NCBI RefSeq assembly: GCF_002028455.1
Contig: NZ_MWUM01000029.1
Coordinates: 1 to 64,000 of the forward strand
DNA length: 64,000 bases
Source of the DNA: Zoogloea sp. LCSB751
GTDB lineage: Bacteria > Pseudomonadota > Gammaproteobacteria > Burkholderiales > Rhodocyclaceae
Reading direction: 5' to 3'
Shown here: positions 53,209-61,710 of the stretch, piece after piece
How the letters are laid out: each line of letters begins with the position of its first letter
How positions within the stretch are numbered: the stretch's first letter is position 1
Program-made: the position numbers and the translations under genes
The notes under the pieces: model-generated
Seen by the model: only the letters and a program-made list of their open reading frames with translations
Databases searched by the model: none
What the model was told of the DNA's origin: nothing

Positions 53209-55710
53209 ATGAAACCACGTACGCAGTTGCGCTTCCTGTCCATCGCCCTTTTCGCCCTGTGGGGGCGGGCCGGCGCCGAGGATCTTCCGCCCTTCGTGGT
53301 GGCACCGTCGTTGCTCGGCAAGCCGGCTGCGGTTCGCCCCGTGACTGCGCCGCAAGCCGCGGTGCCTGCTGCGGCAGCACCGTCCAGGCCGGCGACCGCC
53401 TCCCCGGCTGCCGCGGCAGCACCCGCCAGGAAAGCGGCCATGCCGCCTGCCAGCGGGCGCAAGGGCACCACCATCCAGCCTGTCCCCGCGTCTGCGGGCC
53501 CGGCCCTGCCGCTGCATACGACGGTGATCGACGGTGATCGGGTGCGCGGTCGCCAGGACCTGGACGCAGTGGCCGAAGGTTCGGCCGTGCTGACCCGTGA
53601 CAACACCCGGGTCGAAGCCGACAGGCTGCAGTACTTCGAACTGACCGACGAGGTCGAAGCCACCGGCAACGTTCGTGTGATCCGCGGCCAGGACGAGATG
53701 ACCGGCCCCCACGCGCGCATGAAAGTGCAGGAGCAGGTCGGCACTTTCGATTCGCCGAATTACTCGATCAGCCGCCCGCCGCGCGGGCCGCGTCCCGGCG
53801 ACGCCCCGCTGCTGCCCGGCCAGGCCGTGCCGATGAGCCAGCAGCCGCTCACCGGCCATGGCTCTGCCGACTCCCTGCAGCTGGAGGGGGAGAACCAGTT
53901 CCGCTTCTTCAACGCCACCTGGACCAGCTGCAAGCCCGACCGCCCTGACTGGTACGTGAAGGCCAAGGAGCTCGAGCTCGACTACGATCGCAGTGTGGGC
54001 GAGGCGCATAACGGAACGCTGATTTTCAAGGGCGTGCCGCTGGCCTACATGCCGTGGGCCGATTTCCCGCTCGGCGACAGCCGCAAGTCCGGCCTGTTGT
54101 CGCCGACCTTCGGGACGTCCAACAAGGTTGGCTTCGATCTCACCATTCCGTATTACTTCAACCTGGCGCCCAACTACGACGACACGCTGACCACGCGCTA
54201 CATGGGGCGGCGGGGTCTGCAGCTGCGCAACGAGGCACGCTACATCACGCCGACCTACCGGGGCATGAACTACTTCGAGTGGATGCCCAACGACGAGGTG
54301 GAAGGGCGTAGCCGGATGGCCGGCCAGATCCGCCACAATCAGGTTTTCGGCAACGGTTGGGCGAGCGCCATCGATTTTTCCGGTGTTTCCGATCCACGCT
54401 ACTTCATCGACCTGAGTTCGCGGCTGGCGCTGACCTCCCAGGTCAACCTGTTGCGCCAGGGGATGGTCAGCTATTCGGGCGGCGGCTGGTGGAATGCCAC
54501 GGGTCTGTTGCAGGCCTACCAGACGCTGCAGGATCCGAATGGTGCGCCGGTGGCCGTGCCGTACAAACGCCTGCCGCAGCTGACGCTCACCGCCAACCGG
54601 CCGGAGCTGCCGGGCGGCACGACTTTCCTGCTCAACAGCGAATACGTGGCTTTCAGCCACCCGACCCTCGACGAGGGACGGCGGATGACGCTCTATCCGC
54701 AGCTGTCCCTGCCGATCCAGACGTCAGCTTTTTACGTGACGCCGAAGGTCGGCGTGCACATGACGCGCTATGACGTGGATCGCCGCACGACCGTCGGTGA
54801 GAACTCCCTGACCCGCTCGGTTCCCATCGTTTCCGTGGACAGCGGCGTGACCTTCGAGCGGGAAACCAGTTTTTCCGGCCGTGATTACGTGCAGACCCTC
54901 GAGCCGCGGGTGTATTACCTCTACGTGCCGTATCGCGACCAGTCGATGATCCCGAACTTCGATTCGGGTTCCTACGACTTCAATTTCGCGCAGCTCTTCG
55001 CCGAGAACATTTTCACCGGCGGCGACCGTATCGCCAACGCCAATCAGGTGACGACCGCCGTCCAGTCCCGTCTGATCGATCCGGAAAGCGGTTCAGAAAC
55101 CGTGCGGGCCTTGCTGGGGCAGCGTTTTTACATGGACGATCAGCGTGTGGTGCTGCCCGGTGGCACGCCGCGTACCGGCAAGCGCGCCGATCTGCTGGGC
55201 GCCGTCGGCATCAACCTGGCCCCCAAGACCCAGCTCGATACCACCTGGCAGTACAACCCGCGGGACAACTGGACCGAGAGATTCAATTTCGGCCTGCGTT
55301 TCCAGCCCAGCTACGCCCACGCCGTCAGTGTCAACTGGCGCTATCGTCGCAACTATTCCACCGATCCGGTCAACCCGGACGGCTTCCGTGACCTGGACAT
55401 CACCGGCCAGTGGCCCCTGTGGGGCAATTGGTATGGCGTGGCCCGCTACAATCGCAACCTGCGCGACCACCGTCTCAACCAGGGTATCGCCGGCCTCGAA
55501 TACAACGCCGGCTGCTGGGTGTTCCGCGGCGTCGTGCAGCAGATCACCACCAGTGTGAACGACGTGACCCGCGCCTTCTTCTTCCAGCTCGATTTCAATG
55601 GCGCCGGCAGCCTCGGCTCCAGCCCGATCAACGTGCTCCGCCGTAGCATCCCCGGATATGGGAAGATCAACGACGGTTCCAACCCCTTCTACAGTGAAGA
55701 CGACTTCTGA
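53209..55710 (+). CDS. lptD: LPS-assembly protein LptD
   Basis: An 833-residue outer-membrane beta-barrel that inserts lipopolysaccharide in the outer leaflet with LptE. The ATG at 53209 gives a signal peptide (LRFLSIALFALWGRAGAEDL). Residues about 35-105 are an Ala/Pro-rich linker. The OstA-like N-terminal domain follows (DLDAVAEGSAVLTRDNTRVE, RLQYFELTDEVEATGNVRVI), then the LptD barrel from about residue 255 (VPLAYMPWADFPLGDSRKSG). I count only two cysteines, Cys241 and Cys769, against four in E. coli, so one inter-domain disulfide is possible. surA follows after 17 bases. A much longer in-frame reading upstream is amgK antisense. Confidence 0.95.
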   Translation: MKPRTQLRFLSIALFALWGRAGAEDLPPFVVAPSLLGKPAAVRPVTAPQAAVPAAAAPSRPATASPAAAAAPARKAAMPPASGRKGTTIQPVPASAGPALPLHTTVIDGDRVRGRQDLDAVAEGSAVLTRDNTRVEADRLQYFELTDEVEATGNVRVIRGQDEMTGPHARMKVQEQVGTFDSPNYSISRPPRGPRPGDAPLLPGQAVPMSQQPLTGHGSADSLQLEGENQFRFFNATWTSCKPDRPDWYVKAKELELDYDRSVGEAHNGTLIFKGVPLAYMPWADFPLGDSRKSGLLSPTFGTSNKVGFDLTIPYYFNLAPNYDDTLTTRYMGRRGLQLRNEARYITPTYRGMNYFEWMPNDEVEGRSRMAGQIRHNQVFGNGWASAIDFSGVSDPRYFIDLSSRLALTSQVNLLRQGMVSYSGGGWWNATGLLQAYQTLQDPNGAPVAVPYKRLPQLTLTANRPELPGGTTFLLNSEYVAFSHPTLDEGRRMTLYPQLSLPIQTSAFYVTPKVGVHMTRYDVDRRTTVGENSLTRSVPIVSVDSGVTFERETSFSGRDYVQTLEPRVYYLYVPYRDQSMIPNFDSGSYDFNFAQLFAENIFTGGDRIANANQVTTAVQSRLIDPESGSETVRALLGQRFYMDDQRVVLPGGTPRTGKRADLLGAVGINLAPKTQLDTTWQYNPRDNWTERFNFGLRFQPSYAHAVSVNWRYRRNYSTDPVNPDGFRDLDITGQWPLWGNWYGVARYNRNLRDHRLNQGIAGLEYNAGCWVFRGVVQQITTSVNDVTRAFFFQLDFNGAGSLGSSPINVLRRSIPGYGKINDGSNPFYSEDDF

Positions 55711-55727
55711 AAGATCGTCCCGCCCCC

Positions 55728-57026
55728 ATGAAACTGATCGTCTCCCTGCTTGCCGCCTACCTGGTCACCCAGTCCGCTTTCGCCGCCAATGGGCCGGTGG
55801 AGGTGGACCGCATCGTGGCCGTCGTGAATAGTGAAGTCATCACCCTCTCCGACCTGCGCCAGCGGGTCGACCAGGTTACCCGCCAGCTCTCCCGCCAGGG
55901 CACGGCATTGCCGCCCGCCGACGTGCTCCAGAAGCAGGTGCTCGAACGCCAGATCATGGAGCGGCTGCAGATCCAGCTCGCCAACGAGACCTCCCTGCGG
56001 GTGGACGATGTGACCCTCGACCGGGCCATCGGCCGCATCGCCGACAACAACAAGCTGTCGATGACCGATTTCCGCAAGGCCCTCGAGAAGGACGGTGTGT
56101 CCTGGGACCGCTTCCGCGAGGAGATCCGTAACGAGATCCTGATCAGCCGCGTGCGCGAGCGCGAGGTGGAAAGCCGCATCGTGATCTCCGATGCGGAGGT
56201 GAGCAATTTCCTGATTCACCCGGAGAACGTGGTCGGCCAGCAGGAATTCAATCTGGCCCATATCCTGATCCGTACGCCGGAAGGCGCCACGCCGGAGCAA
56301 CTGGCGCGCGTACGGGCCCGTGCCGAGGACGTGGCGGCCCGCATCGCCCGTGGCGAAGCTTTCGACAAGCTGGCGGCGAGCTTCTCAGATGCGCCGGATG
56401 CCCTGACCGGCGGTAACCTGGGCTGGCGGAGCGCCGAACGGCTGCCGAGCCTGTTTGCCGAAGCGGTGACCAACCTCAAGCCGGGCGAGACGACGCGTAT
56501 CCTGCGCAGTGCCGCGGGTTTCCACATCGTACGGGTGGTGGACCGCCGGGGCGGCAGTGAAGCCGCGGCGCCGACCCAGGTGCAGCAGACCCATGCACGC
56601 CACATCCTCGTCAAGACCAGCGAGGTGGTGTCCGACGCGGAAGCCCGCCGTCGCCTCGCCGATCTGCGCGAGCGGGTGGTGCAGGGTGGGGCCAGTTTCG
56701 CCGATCTGGCCAAGGTCCATTCCGCCGACCTGTCTGCCTCCAAGGGCGGCGACCTGGGCTGGATCTACCCCGGTGACACGGTGCCGGAGTTCGAGCAGGC
56801 GATGGATGCCCTCAAGCCGGGCGAGATCAGCCAGCCGGTCCAGTCCCCCTTCGGCTGGCACCTGATCCAGGTGGAAGAGCGCCGCACCCAGGATGTCTCC
56901 GAGGACCGCAAGCGTGCCGCCGCCCGCAATGCGCTGCGCGAGCGCAAGATGGACGAGGCTTACCAGGATTGGCTGCGCCAACTGCGTGACCGGGCCTACG
57001 TGGAATACCGCACGGAAGACAAATAA
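55728..57026 (+). CDS. surA: Periplasmic chaperone / peptidyl-prolyl isomerase SurA
   Basis: A 432-residue outer-membrane-protein chaperone. The signal peptide MKLIVSLLAAYLVTQSAFA precedes the SurA N domain (RIVAVVNSEVITLSDLRQRV). Two parvulin domains follow: FNLAHILIRTPEGATPEQLA near residue 180 and QTHARHILVKTSEVVSDAEA near 290, each with a GGNLGWRS- or GGDLGWIY-type core. The C-terminal helix ends the protein. The order lptD-surA-pdxA-ksgA is conserved in gamma- and betaproteobacteria and links chaperone to its client LptD. Confidence 0.96.
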   Translation: MKLIVSLLAAYLVTQSAFAANGPVEVDRIVAVVNSEVITLSDLRQRVDQVTRQLSRQGTALPPADVLQKQVLERQIMERLQIQLANETSLRVDDVTLDRAIGRIADNNKLSMTDFRKALEKDGVSWDRFREEIRNEILISRVREREVESRIVISDAEVSNFLIHPENVVGQQEFNLAHILIRTPEGATPEQLARVRARAEDVAARIARGEAFDKLAASFSDAPDALTGGNLGWRSAERLPSLFAEAVTNLKPGETTRILRSAAGFHIVRVVDRRGGSEAAAPTQVQQTHARHILVKTSEVVSDAEARRRLADLRERVVQGGASFADLAKVHSADLSASKGGDLGWIYPGDTVPEFEQAMDALKPGEISQPVQSPFGWHLIQVEERRTQDVSEDRKRAAARNALRERKMDEAYQDWLRQLRDRAYVEYRTEDK

Positions 57027-57037
57027 ACCGGGAACGT

Positions 57038-57099
57038 GCGCGTCGGATGGCAGTCCGACGCGCGTATAGTTTTCTCTCCAGCCCCCTCGTGGGGCTTTT
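57038..57099 (+). terminator. Two tandem hairpins between surA and pdxA
   Basis: A 10-bp perfect stem (GCGCGTCGGA at 57038-57047 with 57054-57063) is followed by GTATAGTTTTCTC. A second hairpin, AGCCCC-CTCGT-GGGGCT with TTT, spans 57080-57099 and ends 19 bases before the pdxA ATG. Both look like intrinsic terminators for surA. Confidence 0.7.
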
Positions 57100-57118
57100 C
57101 CCATTTTTCTCTTCTCAG

Positions 57119-58108
57119 ATGTCCTCTCAGCTTCCCGTCCTTGCCATCACCAGCGGCGAGCCCGCCGGGATCGGTCCCGACCTGTGCGCGGCCCTGCCGC
57201 GCCGTGAATGGCCTGCCCGCCTCGTCGTACTGGGCGACCGTGAAATGATCGCGGCCCGCATCCATGCCGTCGAGCCGTCCCTCGACATCATCGACTATCA
57301 CCCCGGTGGCGCGTCCCGCGCCGGTGCGCTGGAAGTGCTCCATGTGCCGCTGGCCATGCCGGCCAGCCCCGGCCGCCTCGATGCAGTCAATGCCCGCTAC
57401 GTGCTGGCAGTGCTCGATCGGGCGATCGCCGGCTGCAAGTCCGGCGAGTTCGCCGGTATGGTCACTGCGCCGGTGCACAAGGGCATCATCTGCGAAGCCG
57501 GCGTGCCCTTTTCTGGCCACACCGAGTACCTGGCCGAAGCCACCGCCACGCCGCTGGTGGTGATGATGCTGGTCGGCGGCGGCCTGCGCGTGGCGCTGGC
57601 GACGACCCATCTGCCACTGAAGGACGTGCCGGCGGCGATCACCCGTGCGCTGCTCACCGATACCCTGCGCATCCTGCACAAGGACTTGCGTGAGCGTTTC
57701 GGCCTGGCGTCGCCGCGCATCCTGGTGGCCGGCCTCAATCCCCATGCGGGCGAGGGCGGCCACATGGGGATGGAAGAGATCGAGGTCATCACGCCGGTAC
57801 TGGACGCCCTGCGCGCCGAAGGCATGCAGCTCGTCGGCCCGCTGCCGGCCGACACCCTGTTCGTGCCGCATACGCTGGAGCAGGGCGACGCGGTGCTCGC
57901 CATGTACCACGACCAGGGCCTGCCGGTGCTCAAGCACGCCAGCTTCGGCGGTGGCGTCAACGTGACCCTCGGCCTGCCGATCATCCGTACTTCCGTCGAT
58001 CACGGCACCGCGCTGGACCTGGCGGGTACTGGCCGTGCCGAGCCGGGCAGCTTGTTCGCCGCTGTCGAGCTGGCCATCCAGATGGCCAAGGGGCGGAGCC
58101 AGGCATGA
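57119..58108 (+). CDS. pdxA: 4-hydroxythreonine-4-phosphate dehydrogenase
   Basis: NAD-dependent oxidation step of DXP-independent-free PLP synthesis by the PdxA/PdxJ route. The protein is 329 residues. It opens MSSQLPVLAITSGEPAGIGP, with GEPAGIGPD as the family signature. The metal-binding histidines lie in FSGHTEYLAEAT, ALATTHLPLKDVP and GLNPHAGEGGHMGMEEI. AMYHDQGLPVLKH and VNVTLGLPIIRTSVDHGTAL close the active site. There is no clear Shine-Dalgarno before the ATG, and a terminator-like hairpin sits just upstream. Its stop overlaps the next start (ATGA). Confidence 0.95.
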   Translation: MSSQLPVLAITSGEPAGIGPDLCAALPRREWPARLVVLGDREMIAARIHAVEPSLDIIDYHPGGASRAGALEVLHVPLAMPASPGRLDAVNARYVLAVLDRAIAGCKSGEFAGMVTAPVHKGIICEAGVPFSGHTEYLAEATATPLVVMMLVGGGLRVALATTHLPLKDVPAAITRALLTDTLRILHKDLRERFGLASPRILVAGLNPHAGEGGHMGMEEIEVITPVLDALRAEGMQLVGPLPADTLFVPHTLEQGDAVLAMYHDQGLPVLKHASFGGGVNVTLGLPIIRTSVDHGTALDLAGTGRAEPGSLFAAVELAIQMAKGRSQA

Positions 58109-59001
58109 ACACCCGTCGACGTCTGTTGCTCGGCGCCGCCTCCGCGCTGGGCCTGGCCGCCTGTGGCGGCCTGCCGCAGAAATCCGCCGAGACGCCTGCG
58201 CGCCCCTTGGCGGCACGCAAACCGAAGGTTGCGCTGGCCCTCGGCGGCGGCGCGGCGCGCGGCTTCGCGCACATCGGGGTGATCAAGGCCCTGGAAACCA
58301 GTGGCATCGTGCCGGACTTCGTGGTCGGCACCAGCGCCGGATCGGTGGTCGGTGCACTCTATGCGGCGGGGCATGGCCCGTTCGAGCTGCAGCGCCTGGC
58401 GATCCAGCTCGACGAATCGGCGATCACCGACTGGAGCTTGTTCGACCGGGGCGTGATCAAGGGCGAAGCCCTCGAGCGCTTCATCAACACCCATGTCGGC
58501 AACAAGCCCATCGAAGGACTCAAGCGGCGCTTCGCGGCGGTGGCCACTGATCTGCAGAGTGGCGAGCCGATCGTCTTCCAGCGCGGCAACACCGGTACCG
58601 CGGTGCGTGCGTCGGCATCCATCCCGGGCGTCTTCCCGCCGGTGGCGGTGAGCGGTCGCGAGTACGTGGACGGTGGCCTGGTGGCGCCGATCCCGGTGCG
58701 CGAGGCACGCAGCCTGGGAGCCGACATCGTCATCGCGGTGGACATCTCCGGCCGCCAGAGCGGCAAGAAGAATCAGGGCACCGCGGACGTCCTGCTCGAC
58801 ACCATCTCCATCATGGGTGGCGCCCTCGGCAAGGTCGAACTGGCTGGCGCCGACGTGATCATCCGTCCTGAACTGCGTGGCGTGCCGGCCACCAACTTCC
58901 AGCAGCGCCACGAGGCGATCCTGGCCGGTGAGCAGGCCGGCTTCTCGGCGGTAGCCCGCATCAAGGACGCGCTGGCCGCGTGGGAAAGGAAGAACGGATG
59001 A
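58105..59001 (+). CDS. Patatin-like phospholipase lipoprotein (RssA-like)
   Basis: A 298-residue lipid acyl hydrolase. The N-terminus MNTRRRLLLGAASALGLAAC has a twin-arginine-like motif and lipobox with Cys20, so it is probably an envelope lipoprotein. The oxyanion loop is LALGGGAARGFAHIGV, the nucleophile Ser77 lies in GTSAGS (GxSxG), and the catalytic Asp189 lies in YVDGGLVAPIPV. The catalytic dyad is intact. Both ends overlap neighbours as ATGA (pdxA upstream, ksgA downstream), so it is translationally coupled inside the conserved pdxA-ksgA run. Substrate is unknown. Confidence 0.91.
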   Translation: MNTRRRLLLGAASALGLAACGGLPQKSAETPARPLAARKPKVALALGGGAARGFAHIGVIKALETSGIVPDFVVGTSAGSVVGALYAAGHGPFELQRLAIQLDESAITDWSLFDRGVIKGEALERFINTHVGNKPIEGLKRRFAAVATDLQSGEPIVFQRGNTGTAVRASASIPGVFPPVAVSGREYVDGGLVAPIPVREARSLGADIVIAVDISGRQSGKKNQGTADVLLDTISIMGGALGKVELAGADVIIRPELRGVPATNFQQRHEAILAGEQAGFSAVARIKDALAAWERKNG

Positions 59002-59795
59002 GCGAGCCACACCTCGCGCGCAAGCGCTTTGGACAGAATTTCCTGTCCGACCCCAACATCATCCGCAAGATCATCGAGGCGATCCGCCCGGTGGAGGGCG
59101 ACCGCATGGTCGAGATCGGCCCCGGCCTGGGGGCGATGACAGAGCCGCTGATGGACTGTCTCGGTCACCTGCACGTGGTGGAAATCGACCGCGACCTGAT
59201 CGCCCGCCTGAAGACGGCTCACCCGCCTGAGCGCCTGACGATTCACGAGGGCGACGCCCTCAAGTTCGATTTCGGTAGCCTGGTGGCCGATGGCGCGCCA
59301 CTGCGGGTGGTCGGCAACCTGCCCTACAACATCTCCACGCCGATCCTGTTCCACCTGGCCGAGTTCGCCGACAGGGTGAAGGACATGACCTTCATGCTGC
59401 AGAAGGAGGTGGTGATGCGCATGGTCGGCGAGCCGGGCACTGAGGAGTACGGGCGTCTGTCGGTGATGCTGCAGTACCGCTTCAACATGAGGCGTATGTT
59501 CGACGTGCCGCCGGGGGCCTTCCGTCCGGCGCCGAAGGTGATGTCGAGCATCGTGCGCATGGTGCCGCGGCCGGCGGCGGAGTGCACGGCGGCCGACTAT
59601 GCGCTGCTCGGCAAGATCGTCACCGCGGCCTTCGGCCAGCGCCGCAAGACCTTACGCAACACGCTGCGGGATTACCTCGGCGAGGACGACTACACGGCGC
59701 TCGGCATCGATCCCGGCCTGCGTGGTGAGAAGCTCGGTGTGGATGAGTTCGTGCGCATCGCCAATCATGTGACGGCCCGGGGGCCGCTGGCCTGA
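58998..59795 (+). CDS. rsmA: 16S rRNA (A1518/A1519-N6) dimethyltransferase
   Basis: A 265-residue enzyme, also called KsgA, that dimethylates two adenines in helix 45 of 16S rRNA late in 30S assembly. KRFGQNFLSDPNIIRKIIEA is the family N-terminus. SAM motif VEIGPGLGAMTEPL and catalytic NLPYNISTPILFHL are present, as are FMLQKEVVMRMVGEPGTEEY and the C-terminal RNA-binding part. The ATG at 58998 overlaps the stop of the patatin gene. Confidence 0.96.
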   Translation: MSEPHLARKRFGQNFLSDPNIIRKIIEAIRPVEGDRMVEIGPGLGAMTEPLMDCLGHLHVVEIDRDLIARLKTAHPPERLTIHEGDALKFDFGSLVADGAPLRVVGNLPYNISTPILFHLAEFADRVKDMTFMLQKEVVMRMVGEPGTEEYGRLSVMLQYRFNMRRMFDVPPGAFRPAPKVMSSIVRMVPRPAAECTAADYALLGKIVTAAFGQRRKTLRNTLRDYLGEDDYTALGIDPGLRGEKLGVDEFVRIANHVTARGPLA

Positions 59796-59814
59796 AAACA
59801 GTGGGCCGATCTGT

Positions 59815-59840
59815 GTGGGGGCGAATGAGTTCGCCCCCAC
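59815..59840. repeat. REP-like palindrome with GCGAAT core
   Basis: GTGGGGGCGAA and TTCGCCCCCAC are perfect 11-bp arms around TGAG. It lies between the ksgA and DUF2892 gene ends and could serve as a terminator. The core matches the elements at 11801-11866 and 23854-23886. Confidence 0.65.
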
Positions 59841-59864
59841 GGGAGGCCGCCCGAGGGCAGTGCT

Positions 59865-60056
59865 TCAGTCCTTTTTCAGGGGACAGGTGCTGATGCCCAG
59901 CAGCGGGTAGGCCGGGCAGAAGCCGAACAGGCCGGTGGCCAGCGGCACGGCGCCGATCCACGCCCAGGCCGGGCCGCCCAGCGCGGCCCAGGCGAGCAGC
60001 GCAACGCCGCCGCCGATACGCAACACCCGGTCGATTCCACCTACATTGGTTTTCAT
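59865..60056 (-). CDS. Small DUF2892-type membrane protein
   Basis: A 63-residue inner-membrane protein beginning MKTNVGGIDRVLRIGGGVAL. Two hydrophobic helices (LLAWAALGGPAWAWIGAVPL and ATGLFGFCPAYPLLGISTC) and the CPAYPLLGIxTC ending are typical of the DUF2892 (YgaP membrane part-like) family. Two cysteines near the C-terminus (FGFC and ISTC) are conserved in the family. The family function is unknown, though fusions to rhodanese suggest sulfur chemistry. A good AAGGAGG precedes the ATG, and a TGTAACC/GGTTACA palindrome lies about 60 bases upstream, next to a Crp/Fnr gene. Confidence 0.85.
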   Translation of the reverse strand: MKTNVGGIDRVLRIGGGVALLAWAALGGPAWAWIGAVPLATGLFGFCPAYPLLGISTCPLKKD

Positions 60057-60117
60057 GATCGCCTCCTTGGCTTTGAGTCAGGTGGGCGTATTGGAGCAGC
60101 CGGGGGCCAGGGGCGTC

Positions 60118-60133
60118 TGTAACCTTGGTTACA
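60118..60133 (-). promoter_or_regulatory. Palindromic operator candidate for the adjacent Crp/Fnr regulator
   Basis: TGTAACC and GGTTACA are perfect 7-bp arms separated by two bases. It sits between the Crp/Fnr gene and the DUF2892 gene, upstream of the latter. Length and symmetry suit a Crp/Fnr dimer, but the half-site differs from the FNR TTGAT and CRP TGTGA sequences. Binding is inferred. Confidence 0.5.
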
Positions 60134-60146
60134 CAGCCTTTGCGGC

Positions 60147-60806
60147 CTACACCCCGGCCACCCGGCGCAGGCCGGCTGGGTCGAGGATGGCCACCTGCTC
60201 CCGCGCCAGCGCCACCAGCCCTTGTTCGGCAAAACCCTTCAGCAAGCGGCTGACGATTTCCCGCACGCTGCCGAGTTCGTCGGCCAGTTGCTGGTGGGTG
60301 ACATGCAGGCGCGGACCCTTGCCGAGCAGCAGCGCGGCGAGGCGCTGGTCGAGCTTGCGGAAGGCGACCTCCTCGATCAGCTGCATCAGGTCGGCGATGC
60401 GCTCGGAGAACAGCTGGAAGACGAAATCCCGGAAGGCCGGCTCGTCGAGCAGGGCCTGGAAATCGGCATTCGGCAGGAGCAGCAGGCGGGTTTCCACCTC
60501 CGCGATGCCGCGGGCGTTGTAGGGCGCCCGGCCGAGCAGGCAGGCCGACGAGATGATGCAGGTTTCGCCCGGCGTGACCCGGTACAGGGGGAGTTCCCGC
60601 CCGTTGGGGGCGGCCTTGACGACCCGCAGGCCGCCGGAAAGCACGAAGGGGAAGCCGTGGCAGGCCTGCAGTTCGTCAAAAACGGTGGCCCCGGCCGGCA
60701 TGCTGATGACCTGGGCACGCGCCTGCAGGCGCTGGCGGGCGGCGGCGGGCAGCGCCGCGAGCACCGGATAGAGCGTCGCCAGGGTGCCGTCGGGAGCGTC
60801 CGTCAT
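60147..60806 (-). CDS. Crp/Fnr-family transcriptional regulator
   Basis: A 219-residue regulator. Residues 15-135 form the cupin-type sensory domain (MPAGATVFDELQACHGFPFV, then GGLRVVKAAPNGRELPLYRV). Residues about 165-200 are the HTH, with THQQLADELGSVREIVSRLL; the E-x-x-S-R of the FNR recognition helix is kept. Cys49, Cys83 and Cys89 (ACHGF, ETCIISSAC) could make it redox-responsive; there is no N-terminal FNR-type cysteine cluster. The cAMP-binding signature is absent. Its ATG overlaps the xthA stop. Its likely target is the DUF2892 gene just downstream. Confidence 0.9.
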   Translation of the reverse strand: MTDAPDGTLATLYPVLAALPAAARQRLQARAQVISMPAGATVFDELQACHGFPFVLSGGLRVVKAAPNGRELPLYRVTPGETCIISSACLLGRAPYNARGIAEVETRLLLLPNADFQALLDEPAFRDFVFQLFSERIADLMQLIEEVAFRKLDQRLAALLLGKGPRLHVTHQQLADELGSVREIVSRLLKGFAEQGLVALAREQVAILDPAGLRRVAGV

Positions 60807-61561
60807 GCCAGTTCGACGACCACCGGCGCGTGGTCGGACGGGCGTTCCAGCTTGCGCGGCGCCTTGTCGGTGAAGCAGGCGGTGCATTTGTCCACCAGCG
60901 GCTGAGACACCAGCAGGTGGTCGATGCGCAGACCGACGTTGCGGCGGAAGGCCATCATCCGATAGTCCCACCAGGAGAAGCTCTTCTCGGGCTGCTCGAA
61001 GAGCCGGAAGGCGTCGGTGAGGCCGATGTCCAGCAGGGCCTTGAAGGCGTTCCGCTCCGGCACCGACACATGGATCTCGTCCTTCCAGTCCGGGTGGGCG
61101 TCCCGGTCTTCCGGCGCGATGTTGTAGTCGCCGCCGAGCACCAGCTGCGGCGTGCTCTCCAGCTCGGTTTTCAGCCAGGCGGTCAGCGCCTCCAGCCAGG
61201 CCAGCTTGTAGACGAACTTGTCGGAGCCGACGGCCTGCCCGTTCGGGAAGTAGCCGCAGACGATACGGACCCCGTCCAAGGTGCCGGCGATGATGCGCTT
61301 CTGCTCGTCGGCGAAACCGGGGATATCCAGCGTGACGTTCTCCAGCGGCTTGCGCGTGAGGATGGCCACGCCGTTGTAGGTCTTCTGGCCGTTGAAGACG
61401 GCCTGGTAGCCGGCGGCCTCGATGTCGGCCAGCGGAAAGGCCTTGTTCTCACACTTGAGCTCCTGCAGGCACAGGGCATCGGGCTGGTTGGCGGCCAGCC
61501 AGTCGACGACGTGGGGCAGGCGGACCTTGAGGGAGTTGACGTTCCAGGTAGCGATCTTCAT
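60803..61561 (-). CDS. xthA: Exodeoxyribonuclease III
   Basis: A 252-residue AP endonuclease and 3'-to-5' exonuclease of base-excision repair. MKIATWNVNSLKVRLPHVVD, DALCLQELKCENKAFP (metal Glu), VCGYFPNGQAVGSDKFVYKL, LVLGGDYNIAPEDRDAHPDW and SDHAPVVVELA are the family motifs. The closing SDHAP with catalytic His is intact. The downstream Crp/Fnr gene overlaps it by 4 bases. Confidence 0.96.
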   Translation of the reverse strand: MKIATWNVNSLKVRLPHVVDWLAANQPDALCLQELKCENKAFPLADIEAAGYQAVFNGQKTYNGVAILTRKPLENVTLDIPGFADEQKRIIAGTLDGVRIVCGYFPNGQAVGSDKFVYKLAWLEALTAWLKTELESTPQLVLGGDYNIAPEDRDAHPDWKDEIHVSVPERNAFKALLDIGLTDAFRLFEQPEKSFSWWDYRMMAFRRNVGLRIDHLLVSQPLVDKCTACFTDKAPRKLERPSDHAPVVVELA

Positions 61562-61710
61562 GGGGGCTTGAAATCCAGTATTGGCGCGGGTTTGTCTTTT
61601 TGTGTGTGCTGCTGGCTACACACCGCTAGTGGGCTTACCGTGATTGTGCCAGTGACGGTAGCGTTGCCGCTTGCTGATCGACGCGACGGGGGAGGGAGCC
61701 TGGGCTTCGG

